DNA of 64,000 nucleotides from Methanosarcina sp. UBA293 (GTDB lineage Archaea; Halobacteriota; Methanosarcinia; Methanosarcinales; Methanosarcinaceae). Made by a program: the position numbers and the translations under genes. Shown here piece after piece: positions 43,699-52,899 of the stretch. Position 1 is the first letter of the stretch, and every line of letters starts with the position of its first letter. The notes beneath the pieces were generated by a model. That model searched no databases, was not told where the DNA came from, and worked only from the letters and a program-made list of their open reading frames with translations. The stretch covers positions 43,869 through 107,868 of the forward strand of contig DALS01000060.1 of the NCBI GenBank assembly GCA_002499445.1. The letters are read 5' to 3'.

Positions 43699-44003
43699 TC
43701 AAAAGTTATTTATGCTTTGAACGCGTATAATATATTAGGGATTGACAAAATTGCGAGTGTTACCGTAAGTCGTCGATTCATTCACCAATCAAATTAAAAC
43801 GATATCGGGTCGTCATTTCCCGATACCCCCTCACGATAAACAAAAGCGGCTGGTGGACTCTCTCTGTTCTCGACACCCGTCGCCATTCTCTCCATTGACT
43901 TTTCTGAAAAATTCCTCAGGTGCCTTTCTGGAATTGCCAATTCATGTTCACAGCTTTTCTATTCATAATCCGGAAATCTCATTATCTTGCTTTTTGCGTC
44001 TGA
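43699..44003. other. right end of the element, non-coding
   Basis: No gene is seen. TATCGGG-N9-CCCGATA (43803-43825) is a perfect 7-bp hairpin, possibly a terminator. ATTATCTTGCTTTTTGC (43981-43997) is the inverted partner of the left-end 17-mer. Confidence 0.5.
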
Positions 44004-44013
44004 GTAAAAAGCA
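44004..44013. other. right attachment site core (attR)
   Basis: GTAAAAAGCA. On the minus strand TGCTTTTT and AAAAAGCA form an 8-bp dyad around a 10-bp spacer (ACTCAGACGC), the layout of a tyrosine-recombinase core site. Confidence 0.75.
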
Positions 44014-44383
44014 CAATTAATCCCCAGCTCAAAGTAAAATCGACATCATAGAGGTTTTCGGGATCCTGGAACCAGTACATCCTCCTATTAAGTTTATGAG
44101 GGAGATAGGTCATAAAAGCAAGTCCGAATGCAGTAGCTGCTGGCACAATAGGCTCATGAGCGATAAAAGGGAAGCAGCATTGCTGTCAAGCTGCCAGCCA
44201 GAAAGTGAATTGTTTTTCTTGAAAAATACATTGAAGAGTTAACTGACCAGCCCTTCTTTAAAGAAGAATAATATACCTTTTTGAGAAAATCAGGATCACA
44301 AAAAGGTTCCATAATGAAAGTACAGCAAATATAGGCAGGTCTGCTAGTATGGATTCCCATGAAATTTGAAGCACAGTCTCCAT
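44004..44383 (-). pseudogene. 5' half of the interrupted kinase-type gene, with two frameshifts
   Basis: Read on the minus strand from ATG 44381-44383: METVLQISWESILADLPIFA then VLSLWNLFVILIF, a membrane segment, in one frame; SLKKGWSVNSSMYFSRKTIH then FLAGSLTAMLLPF in a second; and IAHEPIVPAATAFGLAFMTY then LPHKLNRRMYWFQ and SWGLIVLFT in a third. The shifts fall at an A5 run (about 44280) and a T4 run (about 44171), each explained by a one-base slip. The RK-x-x-H motif is typical of the diacylglycerol/polyprenol kinase family. The sequence ends at the attR core, and the C-terminal half continues at 35037 downwards. Confidence 0.8.
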
Positions 44384-44600
44384 GACACACCAACATCTCT
44401 TAAATATAAGACTGTTTTGTATTTGCCGCATTTCTTCTTAATAAAAATTATCTGGAAGAGGTTCTGGGTTGCCAGATTTGATTCAGAACAGCTTCATTTA
44501 AGTTTAACATTCCTCTATTTTTATATTTCCATTCTTTTCTAAATAAAAATAGAAATGTCTATATATAATAAAATCTTCATACTGTCAAAGGAGGACCTCT

Positions 44601-45347
44601 ATGAGATTCAACAAGCAGATCTTTACAATCCTTATTTTAGCTCTCTCGATGGCCCTTGCTGGAAGCGGATGTATCTCTGAAGGTGAGGGAGCAGAGGACA
44701 GCGTCAGGGAAACAACTGAGAGTGAGTTCTCGAATATTAGGGAAAATCCTGTAACCCCATGGAATCCTAAGCCTGTAATGCCTATGATTGATTCCACAGC
44801 CTGTATTGATCCGCAGGCTTCAGTCATAGGAAATGTGACAATAGGCGCCAGTGTCATGGTTTCCCCCATGGCCTCGGTTCGGAGCGACGAAGGAATGCCG
44901 ATTTTCGTAGGAAACAGTAGCAATGTCCAGGATGGAGTTGTGCTCCATGCCCTTGAGATAATTGATGAAGAAGGCAAACCTATAGAAGAAAACCTCATAG
45001 AGGTTGGCGATGAGAAATATGCAGTGTATATAGGAGAAAATGTTTCGCTTGCCCACCAATCCCAGATCCACGGCCCAGCTTATGTAGGCAATGATACTTT
45101 TATTGGTATGCAAGCCTTCGTCTTCAAATCAAAGGTAGGAAACAACTGCGTACTTGAGCCTGGATCAGCTGCAATTGGTGTTACTGTTCCTGACGGCAGA
45201 TATATCCCAGCAGGCATGGTTGTCACTACCCAGGCTGAAACCGATAAGCTGCCAGAGATTACCGTTGATTACGCGTACAAGCACACTAATGAAGCCGTAG
45301 TATATGTAAACGTCCACTTGGCTAAAGGCTATAATGAAGTTTCATAA
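44601..45347 (+). CDS. cam: gamma-class carbonic anhydrase Cam
   Basis: Cam hydrates CO2 at the cell surface, thought to help acetate-grown Methanosarcina export CO2. Residues 1-24 are a signal peptide (ILALSMALAGSGC, lipobox-like). The mature protein is a left-handed beta-helix of hexapeptide repeats. The zinc ligands match the M. thermophila enzyme: His in VVLHALE, and the two His of SLAHQSQIHGPA. The acidic loop EIIDEEGKPIEEN, characteristic of Cam and absent from CamH, is present. The 248-residue length and GGAGGACCTCT ribosome site support the start. Highly confident. Confidence 0.97.
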   Translation: MRFNKQIFTILILALSMALAGSGCISEGEGAEDSVRETTESEFSNIRENPVTPWNPKPVMPMIDSTACIDPQASVIGNVTIGASVMVSPMASVRSDEGMPIFVGNSSNVQDGVVLHALEIIDEEGKPIEENLIEVGDEKYAVYIGENVSLAHQSQIHGPAYVGNDTFIGMQAFVFKSKVGNNCVLEPGSAAIGVTVPDGRYIPAGMVVTTQAETDKLPEITVDYAYKHTNEAVVYVNVHLAKGYNEVS

Positions 45348-45629
45348 TTAAGGATACGATTTTAGCAGTAGAGATCAAACTCCAAAAAACAGATCAATTT
45401 ATCTACCCGATGTTTAAATTTTTTCTTCAGGGTAGATTTCCCTTTTGTGTTCTGACCTCTTTCCAAAAATGACAAAAATATAATTTTCCTCTGGTACAGA
45501 GCAATGACTTTAATTTATAAATTTGGTTCTAAATCAGTTCAAGAAATTAGTACAAACCAGTTTTCTGTACTTTATTTAATTAATCATCTTTATTAATAAA
45601 ATTAATTTCTAAGTTAACGGTGACAATTA

Positions 45630-46940
45630 ATGAAAAAAATATACAGGTATTTTTCTTTGTTCTTATCTCTTGTACTTTTTACCTTACCTATAGGAGCAGG
45701 ACAGAATTCTATCTCCCTGTACGGTAATTTCACGGGAGGGCAAGGATTAAGCACAACTCAAAATGCCTTGGAGAACTATTTATATTCCGATTTAGGCTTA
45801 AGTTGTGTTGCTGCAGATAAGTTTGAAGGTTCTGGAGAAGAAATCCACATAGAAGGACTTGTGGAGGAAATCATTTTTCTTACCGACAGCCCTGAGTCGG
45901 AATTATTTCCAGTGTGGACTGCCGATGGAAACTCCATCATGTACACGATCCAAAGCAATGAATCTGGAAATTCTAAGTCATATATAATGAAAACAAATGG
46001 AAGCGATATCCAACGAATAGATATTAGAGAAGGAAATATTATCAGCCTTAATGATATGAGTCCCAACGGATCAGAACTGATTTTAACGAGATCGAATAAT
46101 TCTCAAGCCGGACTGTACCTTTTGAACCTGGAAAATAGAGAGATAAACCCTGTCTCGGACGAGCCCGACAGATCTGAAAGCTGCGGGGTGTGGTGTAGAC
46201 TTGGACGGAAAATCGTATACACCCAGACGTCGGGAGATTCGCCTTCTCAACTCTGGATAAGTGATCGGGATGGAAATAATAAGGCTAGACTCGGCACCTC
46301 CGAAAACGTTAGCATGGGAAAAGACTGGTGCCCTCTTGGCCTTAAGGTCCTATACAGTGCTAAAAACTCAAAAGAGAAACCTGATCTCTGGGTAATAGAT
46401 TGGCACGGCACAAACCAGACTCAGCTTACCGATACGCCATACGGAGAATGGAATCCATCCTTTAGCCCTGATGGAAAAAAGATAGTCTACATTTCGGATG
46501 AGGAGGGAAAACCTGAAATCTGGCTTCGGGATATCGAAGGAAAATATAGGACTAGGCTTACAAACAATATCGGAATAATTGACTCGATACCCAGATGGAG
46601 TCCTGATGGTTCAAAAATAGTTTTTACGGCGTATCATAGCCGTGAAAATCTTTCGGACAGTTCTTCAATAAATAATTCGAACTCTGCTTTACTGAATAGC
46701 TCTAAGTCTGTAATTACGGATGACTCTATAATAACAAATAATTCAATAGCAGGAGATAATTCTACAATAAACAGTTTAGACTCTACTTGGGAGAATGTTT
46801 TCAATAATTCAATAACTTATAATTCGGATATTGCAGTCATAAAACTTAAATCAGTGCCTGTGGGTCTTCCTCTACCAGAGGCACCAGTTTCAAAATCGAT
46901 TCCTTCCGATGGATCTAAGCAAGTAAGAGCTAGTCAATAG
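45630..46940 (+). CDS. secreted TolB/PD40-type beta-propeller protein
   Basis: A 436-residue exported protein. Residues 1-24 are a signal peptide (YFSLFLSLVLFTLPIGAGQ). Residues ~85-350 are six or so TolB-like blades with the PD40 pattern W.PDG..I.Y: PVWTADGNSIMYTIQ, CPLGLKVLYSAK, PSFSPDGKKIVYISDEEG, PRWSPDGSKIVFTAYH. Residues ~355-410 are a Ser/Asn-rich spacer with many N-S-S and N-S-T sequons, likely glycosylated. No anchor is visible at the C-terminus. It probably mediates binding at the cell surface. Confidence 0.85.
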   Translation: MKKIYRYFSLFLSLVLFTLPIGAGQNSISLYGNFTGGQGLSTTQNALENYLYSDLGLSCVAADKFEGSGEEIHIEGLVEEIIFLTDSPESELFPVWTADGNSIMYTIQSNESGNSKSYIMKTNGSDIQRIDIREGNIISLNDMSPNGSELILTRSNNSQAGLYLLNLENREINPVSDEPDRSESCGVWCRLGRKIVYTQTSGDSPSQLWISDRDGNNKARLGTSENVSMGKDWCPLGLKVLYSAKNSKEKPDLWVIDWHGTNQTQLTDTPYGEWNPSFSPDGKKIVYISDEEGKPEIWLRDIEGKYRTRLTNNIGIIDSIPRWSPDGSKIVFTAYHSRENLSDSSSINNSNSALLNSSKSVITDDSIITNNSIAGDNSTINSLDSTWENVFNNSITYNSDIAVIKLKSVPVGLPLPEAPVSKSIPSDGSKQVRASQ

Positions 46941-47060
46941 TTCCATAACCATAAAAAATGAAGGCTTAGATGCAGGGGAGAAGGTTACATTAATTGATAT
47001 TTTTTCTGATGGTGGATGACTGAAATATCTATATTTCGCTTTCCCCATTTTTACACTATT

Positions 47061-47160
47061 ATTTTACTTTATTTTAGTTTGTTTTAGTTTGTTTTAGTTT
47101 GTTTTACTTTATTTTAGTTTGCTTTAGTTTATTTTAGTTTATTTTAGTTTATTTTGCTTT
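47061..47160. repeat. ten 10-bp tandem repeats (ATTTTAGTTT)
   Basis: Exactly ten decamers in register from 47061: ATTTTACTTT, ATTTTAGTTT, GTTTTAGTTT twice, GTTTTACTTT, ATTTTAGTTT, GCTTTAGTTT, ATTTTAGTTT twice, ATTTTGCTTT. It lies between two convergent genes. The 10-bp step matches the DNA helical turn, so the DNA could be curved. Confidence 0.9.
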
Positions 47161-47220
47161 ATTTTATCTAATTAATAGATTATCCTAAGTTTATATGCGA
47201 AGTTTTGTTTAATTTTTTAA

Positions 47221-48426
47221 TCATTCATCAAGACCTTTTCTTCCGAAAATGTAATTTGCAACCCTTATGGCATCTCTTTCTCCTGTTTCCTTTTCCGGAG
47301 AGTCGCTCAGTTTTACAACGGGAATGCCATCAATACTGTGCAGCTTTATAACCATGTTAAGAGGAGGGCTTTCCCGGAAGAATTCAGAGTTATTGGTAAG
47401 ACTTGTGCCTATGCCGAAACTGCAGTTAATTTTGCCTTCGCAGTATTTCTTAAGCCGAATTGCAGTATCTGTATTTAGCGCATCACTGAAAACGATTAAT
47501 TTTTTAATTGGATCTATGCCCATTTTCTGATAATGCTCTATAACACAATCCACAAAGTCATAAGGATCTCCGCTGTCATGCCTGAACCCATCGTAAATTT
47601 TTGATAACTTCAGGTTCATATCTTTAAAAAAGGCTTTTGAGCCGAATGTGTCTGTAAGGGCAATTCCCAGATCCCCATTATAAACTTCTACCCAGTTTTC
47701 AAACGCGAAACGGTTTGCATATCTCAACCCTACAAGAGCCGAGGTGCCCATAATCCATTCGTGTCCAACGGTCCCGATTGGTTTAAGGCCGTACTTTTTT
47801 GCAAAATATACATTGCTTGTTCCCGTTAGGGTTTTTATTTCAGTGAGAGTCTTCATCACATGATCATGGAGTTCGAAACTTCTTCGCCTACGGGTTCCAA
47901 ATTCCGAAAAAAGGCAGTTATTTTCTTCAAGGGCTTTTCCCATTTCAAGAATCTTGCTCTCATAAGCAGCCAGTAAAGATTTAGAAGTGAAGCCATTTTC
48001 AGATTCTCCTTTCCACTCTTTTTCAATGGTTGTGAAATAGAGTTCCGAAACTGCAGCCATAAGGACAATCTCCCAGAGAATTGCGCTGTGCCAGGGCCCT
48101 TTTATCCGGATATCAAGATCCTTTTCTTCAGTAAGACAGATTTTTACTTCACCTGGCTTGAAGCGGAAATTTTTAAGGTATTCAAGGTACATGGGTCTCA
48201 GGTAAGGGCAGTGCTCAGAAAGCCAGCTGTATTCTTCTTCCGTTAATGCCAGTTTTGAGATCTCTTCGACTATAATTCTCTCCAGTTCTTCCACAAACTC
48301 CGTAGAAAAACGCTGGGGACCCCTGTTGGTAAACCGGTATTCAGCCTCAGCCTTGGGAAAAAGCTCAAGCACTGCAAGCTGCATTGTGAATTTATAAAGG
48401 TCGTTATCAAGTATCGATTTTATCAC
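47221..48426 (-). CDS. pncB: nicotinate phosphoribosyltransferase
   Basis: PncB converts nicotinate and PRPP to nicotinate mononucleotide in NAD salvage. The 401-residue protein has the PncB-type start MIKSILDNDLYKFTMQLAVL, YRFTNRGPQRF, the segment SEFGTRRRRSFE with its conserved Arg cluster, GTVGHEWIMG with the phosphorylatable active-site His, FGIGTSLTNN, and the late substrate-loop KLSDSPEK. GTG start behind GGAAGACCTTCA. It is a single-gene unit convergent to the propeller gene. Confidence 0.95.
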   Translation of the reverse strand: MIKSILDNDLYKFTMQLAVLELFPKAEAEYRFTNRGPQRFSTEFVEELERIIVEEISKLALTEEEYSWLSEHCPYLRPMYLEYLKNFRFKPGEVKICLTEEKDLDIRIKGPWHSAILWEIVLMAAVSELYFTTIEKEWKGESENGFTSKSLLAAYESKILEMGKALEENNCLFSEFGTRRRRSFELHDHVMKTLTEIKTLTGTSNVYFAKKYGLKPIGTVGHEWIMGTSALVGLRYANRFAFENWVEVYNGDLGIALTDTFGSKAFFKDMNLKLSKIYDGFRHDSGDPYDFVDCVIEHYQKMGIDPIKKLIVFSDALNTDTAIRLKKYCEGKINCSFGIGTSLTNNSEFFRESPPLNMVIKLHSIDGIPVVKLSDSPEKETGERDAIRVANYIFGRKGLDE

Positions 48427-48733
48427 TGAAGGTCTTCCTGTAACGTTTTAAGTTATCTTCTAAGTAAATTGTCTTTTACTTCCAAAAGCAATTTTATCTT
48501 TTGCTTCTAAAACAATTTATCATTTTATCCAAACGCAAGTTTTGCTCCACATATATATCTGCTGTATTCTTAAAATTTCTGACACCTATGTCTGGAGATA
48601 AAATCTAATTTTCTTTATTTTTTCTAGAAATATGGCAGCTATTTAGCCATTCCACCAAACAAATAATTACCGGAAAAACAAATACTAATTCATAGACTTC
48701 TTTCGTAGACTGACTTGATAGGGGTTGGGAAAG
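48427..48733. other. divergent promoter region pncB / PLP enzyme
   Basis: A+T-rich, about 307 bp; no gene. Candidate TATA elements are present on both strands (CATATATATCTG near 48550). Nothing else seen. Confidence 0.4.
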
Positions 48734-49918
48734 ATGGAAAGAGAATTAAAATTTGCAACTAAATGTGTACATGCAGCAGAAAAACCTGATCCGGTTTTCG
48801 GGGCGCATACTACTCCAATTTTCCAAACGTCAACATTCATTTTTGAAAATGCCAGGCAGGGAGCGGCTAGGTTTGCAAAAGAAGAATCTGGATACGTGTA
48901 TACAAGGATTCCTCCCAATACCCCTACCCATGCGGTTCTTGCTGAAAAGTTTGCTGAGCTTGAAGGTGGGGAAGCAGGGCAGACTTTTGCCTCTGGAATG
49001 GCAGCAATCACGGCAATTGCACTTACTACCCTGAAGCAAGGAGATCACCTTATCTCAACAGATGTAATATACGGCTGCACCTTCAGTCTTTTTTCTGAGG
49101 TTTTACCAGGGCTTGGAATAGATGTCAGTTTCGTTGATACCTCTGATATCGAAAATGTGAAGCGAGCCATTAAGCCAGAAACAAAAATGGTCTTTCTCGA
49201 GACTCCTGCCAATCCTACGCTGATCCTATGCGATATCGCCGAAATAGCCGGAATAGCTAGGGAAAACGGAGCTCTCTGTGTAGTGGATAACACTTTTGCA
49301 ACACCTTATTTCCAGAGACCTCTTGAGCTTGGGGCAGATCTTTCCCTTAGCAGTTGTACAAAATATATAGGCGGGCACGCAGACCTGCTTGGTGGAATCG
49401 TCGCAGGAAACAAGGATTTTATGAACCGCATGTCTCTCGTTGTTGGATATACAGGAGGCATTATGGGCCTCCACGAAGCCTGGCTCTGCATTCGAGGACT
49501 TAAAACCCTGCATATCAGGATGGACAGACATGCTGAAAACGCAATGAAAGTTGCGGAATTTCTTGAGTCACGCCCCGAGGTAGAATGGGTTAGATATCCT
49601 GGGCTTACAAGCCATCCTCAGCACGAACTTGCACGCAAGCAAATGAGCGGGTTCAGTGGTATGCTTTCTTTTGAGGTAAAAGGTGGAATTGAGGCGGGGC
49701 GGAGGCTGATGGACAATGTAAAGCTCTGTTCTCTAGCTGTAAGCCTTGGGGCTACAGATACTCTTATCCAGCACCCTGCGTTGATGACTCATGCCTGTGT
49801 CCCGCTTGCAGTAAGAAAAAGAATAGGCATAACTGACGGGCTTGTCAGGCTTTCAGTAGGAATCGAAGATTCTGAAGACATAATTGAGGACCTCAAACAG
49901 GCTCTTGAAGCGATTTAA
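48734..49918 (+). CDS. Cys/Met-metabolism PLP enzyme (methionine gamma-lyase type)
   Basis: A 394-residue fold-type I PLP enzyme of the trans-sulfuration family. The PLP lysine lies in SSCTKYIGGHADLLGG (~208); other family marks are YTRIPPNTPTHAVLAEKFAE, SGMAAITAIALTTLKQGDH, VVDNTFATPYFQRPLELGAD and SVGIEDSEDIIEDL. Sequence type is nearest to methionine gamma-lyases and O-acetylhomoserine sulfhydrylases; the residue at the position Cys116 of methionine gamma-lyases is in DVIYGCTFSL, which favours lyase activity. ATG 48734 is preferred over the TTG three codons earlier, after GGGGTTGGGAAAG. Monocistronic. Confidence 0.85.
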   Translation: MERELKFATKCVHAAEKPDPVFGAHTTPIFQTSTFIFENARQGAARFAKEESGYVYTRIPPNTPTHAVLAEKFAELEGGEAGQTFASGMAAITAIALTTLKQGDHLISTDVIYGCTFSLFSEVLPGLGIDVSFVDTSDIENVKRAIKPETKMVFLETPANPTLILCDIAEIAGIARENGALCVVDNTFATPYFQRPLELGADLSLSSCTKYIGGHADLLGGIVAGNKDFMNRMSLVVGYTGGIMGLHEAWLCIRGLKTLHIRMDRHAENAMKVAEFLESRPEVEWVRYPGLTSHPQHELARKQMSGFSGMLSFEVKGGIEAGRRLMDNVKLCSLAVSLGATDTLIQHPALMTHACVPLAVRKRIGITDGLVRLSVGIEDSEDIIEDLKQALEAI

Positions 49919-50063
49919 ACCTGCAAGACAGGGCTAAATACCTGTTTTATTTTCAAAACCAGACAAGGTATATGTGTTGTAGAGATAATCTTTTATCAGG
50001 AAAATTAAATAAAAAATTAAAAGCAAGGTGAACTCATAACAATAAAACCAGGGGGAGTTTCAT

Positions 50064-50564
50064 ATGAAAGCGCTTGTATTCGGAGCTGATGATTTTGAGG
50101 ATCTTGAACTTTTCTACCCTTACCACCGCCTGAAAGAAGAGGGGATTACAACACACATAGCCTCGATGAAGAAAGGACCGATTACTGGAAAACACGGATA
50201 TGAAATCAATGCTGATATTGCCTTCAAGGATATTAACCCTGCAGATTATGATATTCTCGTAATATCGGGAGGCAAAGGCCCCGAAAAAATGAGGCTTGAC
50301 GAGAGTGCACTTGAGATTGCAAGACACTTTTTCAAAGAGAACAAACCGGTTGCCGCAATCTGCCATGGGCCACAAGTTCTCGTTTCTGCAGGCGTCATTA
50401 AAGGACGGAAAGTAACCTGCTGGATAGGTATAAGAGACGATATTATAGCCGCAGGAGCACTTTACGAGGACAAGGAAGTTGTAATTGATGGGAATTTTGT
50501 ATCCTCTAGAAGTCCTGATGACCTTTACGCTTTTGGAAGAGAAATGATTAAACTATTGAAATGA
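50064..50564 (+). CDS. DJ-1/PfpI family protein
   Basis: A 166-residue cytoplasmic protein with the PfpI fold: MKALVFGADDFEDLELFYPY with the Glu of the catalytic elbow region, GPITGKHGYEINADIAFKDI, and the nucleophile Cys-His pair in AAICHGPQVLVSAGVIKGRK (~103-104), ending SRSPDDLYAFGREMIKLL. PfpI members act as hexameric proteases or glyoxalase/deglycase-type enzymes. A GGGGGAGTTTCAT ribosome site precedes the ATG. Full length for the family. Confidence 0.93.
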   Translation: MKALVFGADDFEDLELFYPYHRLKEEGITTHIASMKKGPITGKHGYEINADIAFKDINPADYDILVISGGKGPEKMRLDESALEIARHFFKENKPVAAICHGPQVLVSAGVIKGRKVTCWIGIRDDIIAAGALYEDKEVVIDGNFVSSRSPDDLYAFGREMIKLLK

Positions 50565-51816
50565 GTGGGAGAAATATTTTTTGTTTTTCTCATTTTCTTA
50601 ATCATTTCTTTTTTATATGTAGCTTTTTCACCTACTAAAAATTGAATTGTCCCTGTAGAAGTATTTCTACGAATAACTATCTAGTCTAGGGTTAACCATC
50701 TACTTCTGGAATTAACCTTTCGTGTATGGTTATCGAGTTTAATAACGGATAGGATTAGAACCATACCTTGAACCTTGTTGTTTACAAAGATACGCAAACA
50801 AGAGGAAAACTATCATTTACAGAAAATGAGTGACACAGATAGAGGGTAAGAGGGATAAAGAGTAAAGGGGGTGGCAAAATTTGCCAAGCTTGTTCATGGA
50901 GTTGAACTATAAACCCATTTTCTTATTACTAAGGGAGCTTAGAGGGTCACGGATATGTTGCCCTTCAGGTCGGGGATGAAGTGAACCCTAGCCTCTTTTT
51001 GTTTTCGTATTAAATATGTAAATCAAAGCTTCTTATAAAATGATCGGGATTGGATAGGAAACCGAAAGCAGAGTTCCAATCACTTAGGCTAAGGAAACTT
51101 GTTAAAAGACACTAAACTATTCTGGCTCTTCGTTGTTTTGTATGGACTGAAAATAATTGTTCAGTTGGAAAGCAACCACCCCAGAAAGATAAACATTGGT
51201 CTTGAATGTAATTTCCCATACTATCTTTTTTAAATATAATGGGAGTTTCATCTTCATTCAAGAAGTGACTATAGATTACCCACTCGAAATAGCTAAGAAT
51301 CACTATTCTCATAAAACTGAGCAGGCGGCCCGAAGCATACCCCATCTTTTGTAGTCTATCCGACAATTACTATCAATAATAAATAAATCCTTCTTTTTCA
51401 ATTTAATGGTTTTAGATGCCTTATTTTTCACACATTTTTTCTGAAAATGAATTATTTCCATCTTCCTTTGGGTGGGATGGCCGCACGCAATTTAATATTA
51501 TTTGGATTTGTTTATAAAATGTTACATAAAATCACGACAATCTCCTTTTTTATCATTTCTATTACACTTTCTGATAAAATCGTAACGCTTATTTATTATT
51601 AAATTGGTTATGTTTAGTAATAATTCATACTTAATTTATATTTTTTATACATTTTTGTGAAATTACTAATCATTAATGTGTGTAGCTGGATTTCATATTT
51701 TATGGTTCCAGAATCGTAAAACTTCATGTAACAGCTTGAGATCCAATATTTTTGATGCTCTCAAAAAAGAACTATATTTAGCTTGATGAAAAGGATGCAT
51801 AAGTAGGGCGTATTAT
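50565..51816. other. 1.25-kb intergenic region, possible insertion-sequence remnant
   Basis: No convincing gene. A patch near 50930-50995 (AGAGGGTCACGGATATGTTG, then CCCTTCAGGTCGGGGATGAA) resembles the 3' ends of IS200/IS605-type elements, but no transposase is left; this is a weak call. An 84-codon frame on the minus strand (51112-51366) has no ribosome site or recognisable domain. The far right supplies the promoter of the transporter operon. Confidence 0.3.
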
Positions 51817-52899
51817 ATGAGTGAATGGTTTCAAAGTCTGGGTGTTCTGAGAAGGATGGGATATGATGATGCCAAGGAGGTCTCAGAACGTCGTAAGGTT
51901 ATAGTCCTCATTTCCATGTTTGTTACTCTCTTTCTTGCCACCGCCGTCGCCATGGTTATGGGGTCATACAAAACATCAATAGCTGATGTGTATTTGACGC
52001 TTCTTGCTCACTTTACCCCGTTCTACGAAGTCTCCAATATTAGCAACCTGCATAATACCATCATATGGGATATCCGGTTTCCTCGGATCATTCTTAATAT
52101 CTGTGTAGGCATCGCGCTTGCCATTGCCGGTGCCGTGTACCAGGGAGTATTCAGAAATCCGCTCGTTGAGCCGTATATTCTTGGTGCATCATCTGGTGCA
52201 GCGTTCGGTGCAGCTCTGGGCATTGTATTTCCCGCAATTTTTCCATCCATCCAGATCTCGGCGTTTATTTTCGGTTCGATAGCAGTGGCGGTCGCATACA
52301 TGCTCGCCCGTGTCCAGGGCGAGACCCCCGTTGTGACGTTGATCCTTGCAGGGGTGATTATAGGTTCGATCTTTTCGGCATTCGTCTCGATCCTGAAGTA
52401 TATTGCAACGGACACTGCTCTGCGGGAGATTGTCTTCTGGTTGATGGGAGGATTTTACTATGCAACCTGGGATGACATCATCACCATCGGACCGGTTGTT
52501 CTCATTTCCTTCTTCGTCCTTTGGGGACTTGGCTGGAAGTTAAACATCCTCTCGATGGGCGACGAAGAAGCAAGGGGACTTGGGGTGAACCCTGAAAAGT
52601 ACAGATTCATTGTTATTTCGCTTGCCACGCTAGTCACAGCGTTTGCAGTTTCTCTGGTCGGCATCATTGCTTGGGTAGGCCTGATGATGCCTCATGCTGC
52701 GAGAATGATCCTCGGGCCTGACAATCGGTTTGTTATCCCTTCTGCCGCCATGATGGGTGCGATCTATCTGATTGTCTGTGACACTCTTGCGCGGACACTC
52801 ACAACCTCCGAGATACCGGTTGGTATTATCACATCTATTCTCGGTGCGCCTTACGTCTGCTATCTGCTCCGCCAAAAAGGCAGGGTAATTTTCGGGTGA
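51817..52899 (+). CDS. FecCD/BtuC-type ABC transporter permease
   Basis: The membrane subunit of a vitamin B12- or iron-chelate-type importer. The 360-residue protein has about ten hydrophobic helices after a 25-residue charged N-terminus; family segments are WDIRFPRIILNICVGIALAI, YQGVFRNPLVEPYILGASSG, GDEEARGLGVNPEKYR (the ATPase-contacting loop) and GWVGLMMPHAARMILGPDNR (here IAWVGL). ATG at 51817 behind AGGGCG. Its stop overlaps the ATPase start. Base composition is higher in G+C than the surrounding chromosome, and rises further downstream. Confidence 0.93.
   Translation: MSEWFQSLGVLRRMGYDDAKEVSERRKVIVLISMFVTLFLATAVAMVMGSYKTSIADVYLTLLAHFTPFYEVSNISNLHNTIIWDIRFPRIILNICVGIALAIAGAVYQGVFRNPLVEPYILGASSGAAFGAALGIVFPAIFPSIQISAFIFGSIAVAVAYMLARVQGETPVVTLILAGVIIGSIFSAFVSILKYIATDTALREIVFWLMGGFYYATWDDIITIGPVVLISFFVLWGLGWKLNILSMGDEEARGLGVNPEKYRFIVISLATLVTAFAVSLVGIIAWVGLMMPHAARMILGPDNRFVIPSAAMMGAIYLIVCDTLARTLTTSEIPVGIITSILGAPYVCYLLRQKGRVIFG

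Larger units (their letters stand above)
35028..44013 (+). mobile_element. integrated virus- or plasmid-like element, about 9 kb
   Basis: The element runs between two copies of GTAAAAAGCA (35028-35037 and 44004-44013) that split a kinase-type gene. All its genes lie on the plus strand. Order: tyrosine integrase, RHH regulator, zinc-ribbon and small proteins, replication-type P-loop ATPase, iteron region, small membrane protein, basic protein, minimal tyrosine recombinase, four small proteins, zinc finger-ATPase-HTH protein, a small helical protein and terminator-like hairpins. Integrase at one end next to the att site, a replication module, and membrane and ATPase genes fit an integrated virus or plasmid. 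No capsid gene of a known type is recognised. The open frames look intact, so it may be active. Confidence 0.88.

Noticed and set aside
35048..43997. The inverted 17-mer GCAAAAAGCRAGATAAT as the recombination site itself
   Set aside because: The two copies are inverted, so recombination between them would invert rather than excise. Only the direct repeat GTAAAAAGCA restores the reading frame of the interrupted gene.
50930..51366. IS200/IS605 end or a transposon-linked guide RNA, and a minus-strand frame of 84 codons
   Set aside because: There is only a short resemblance to such element ends and no TnpA or TnpB remains, so I list it only as a weak remark; the 84-codon frame lacks a ribosome site and any family pattern.
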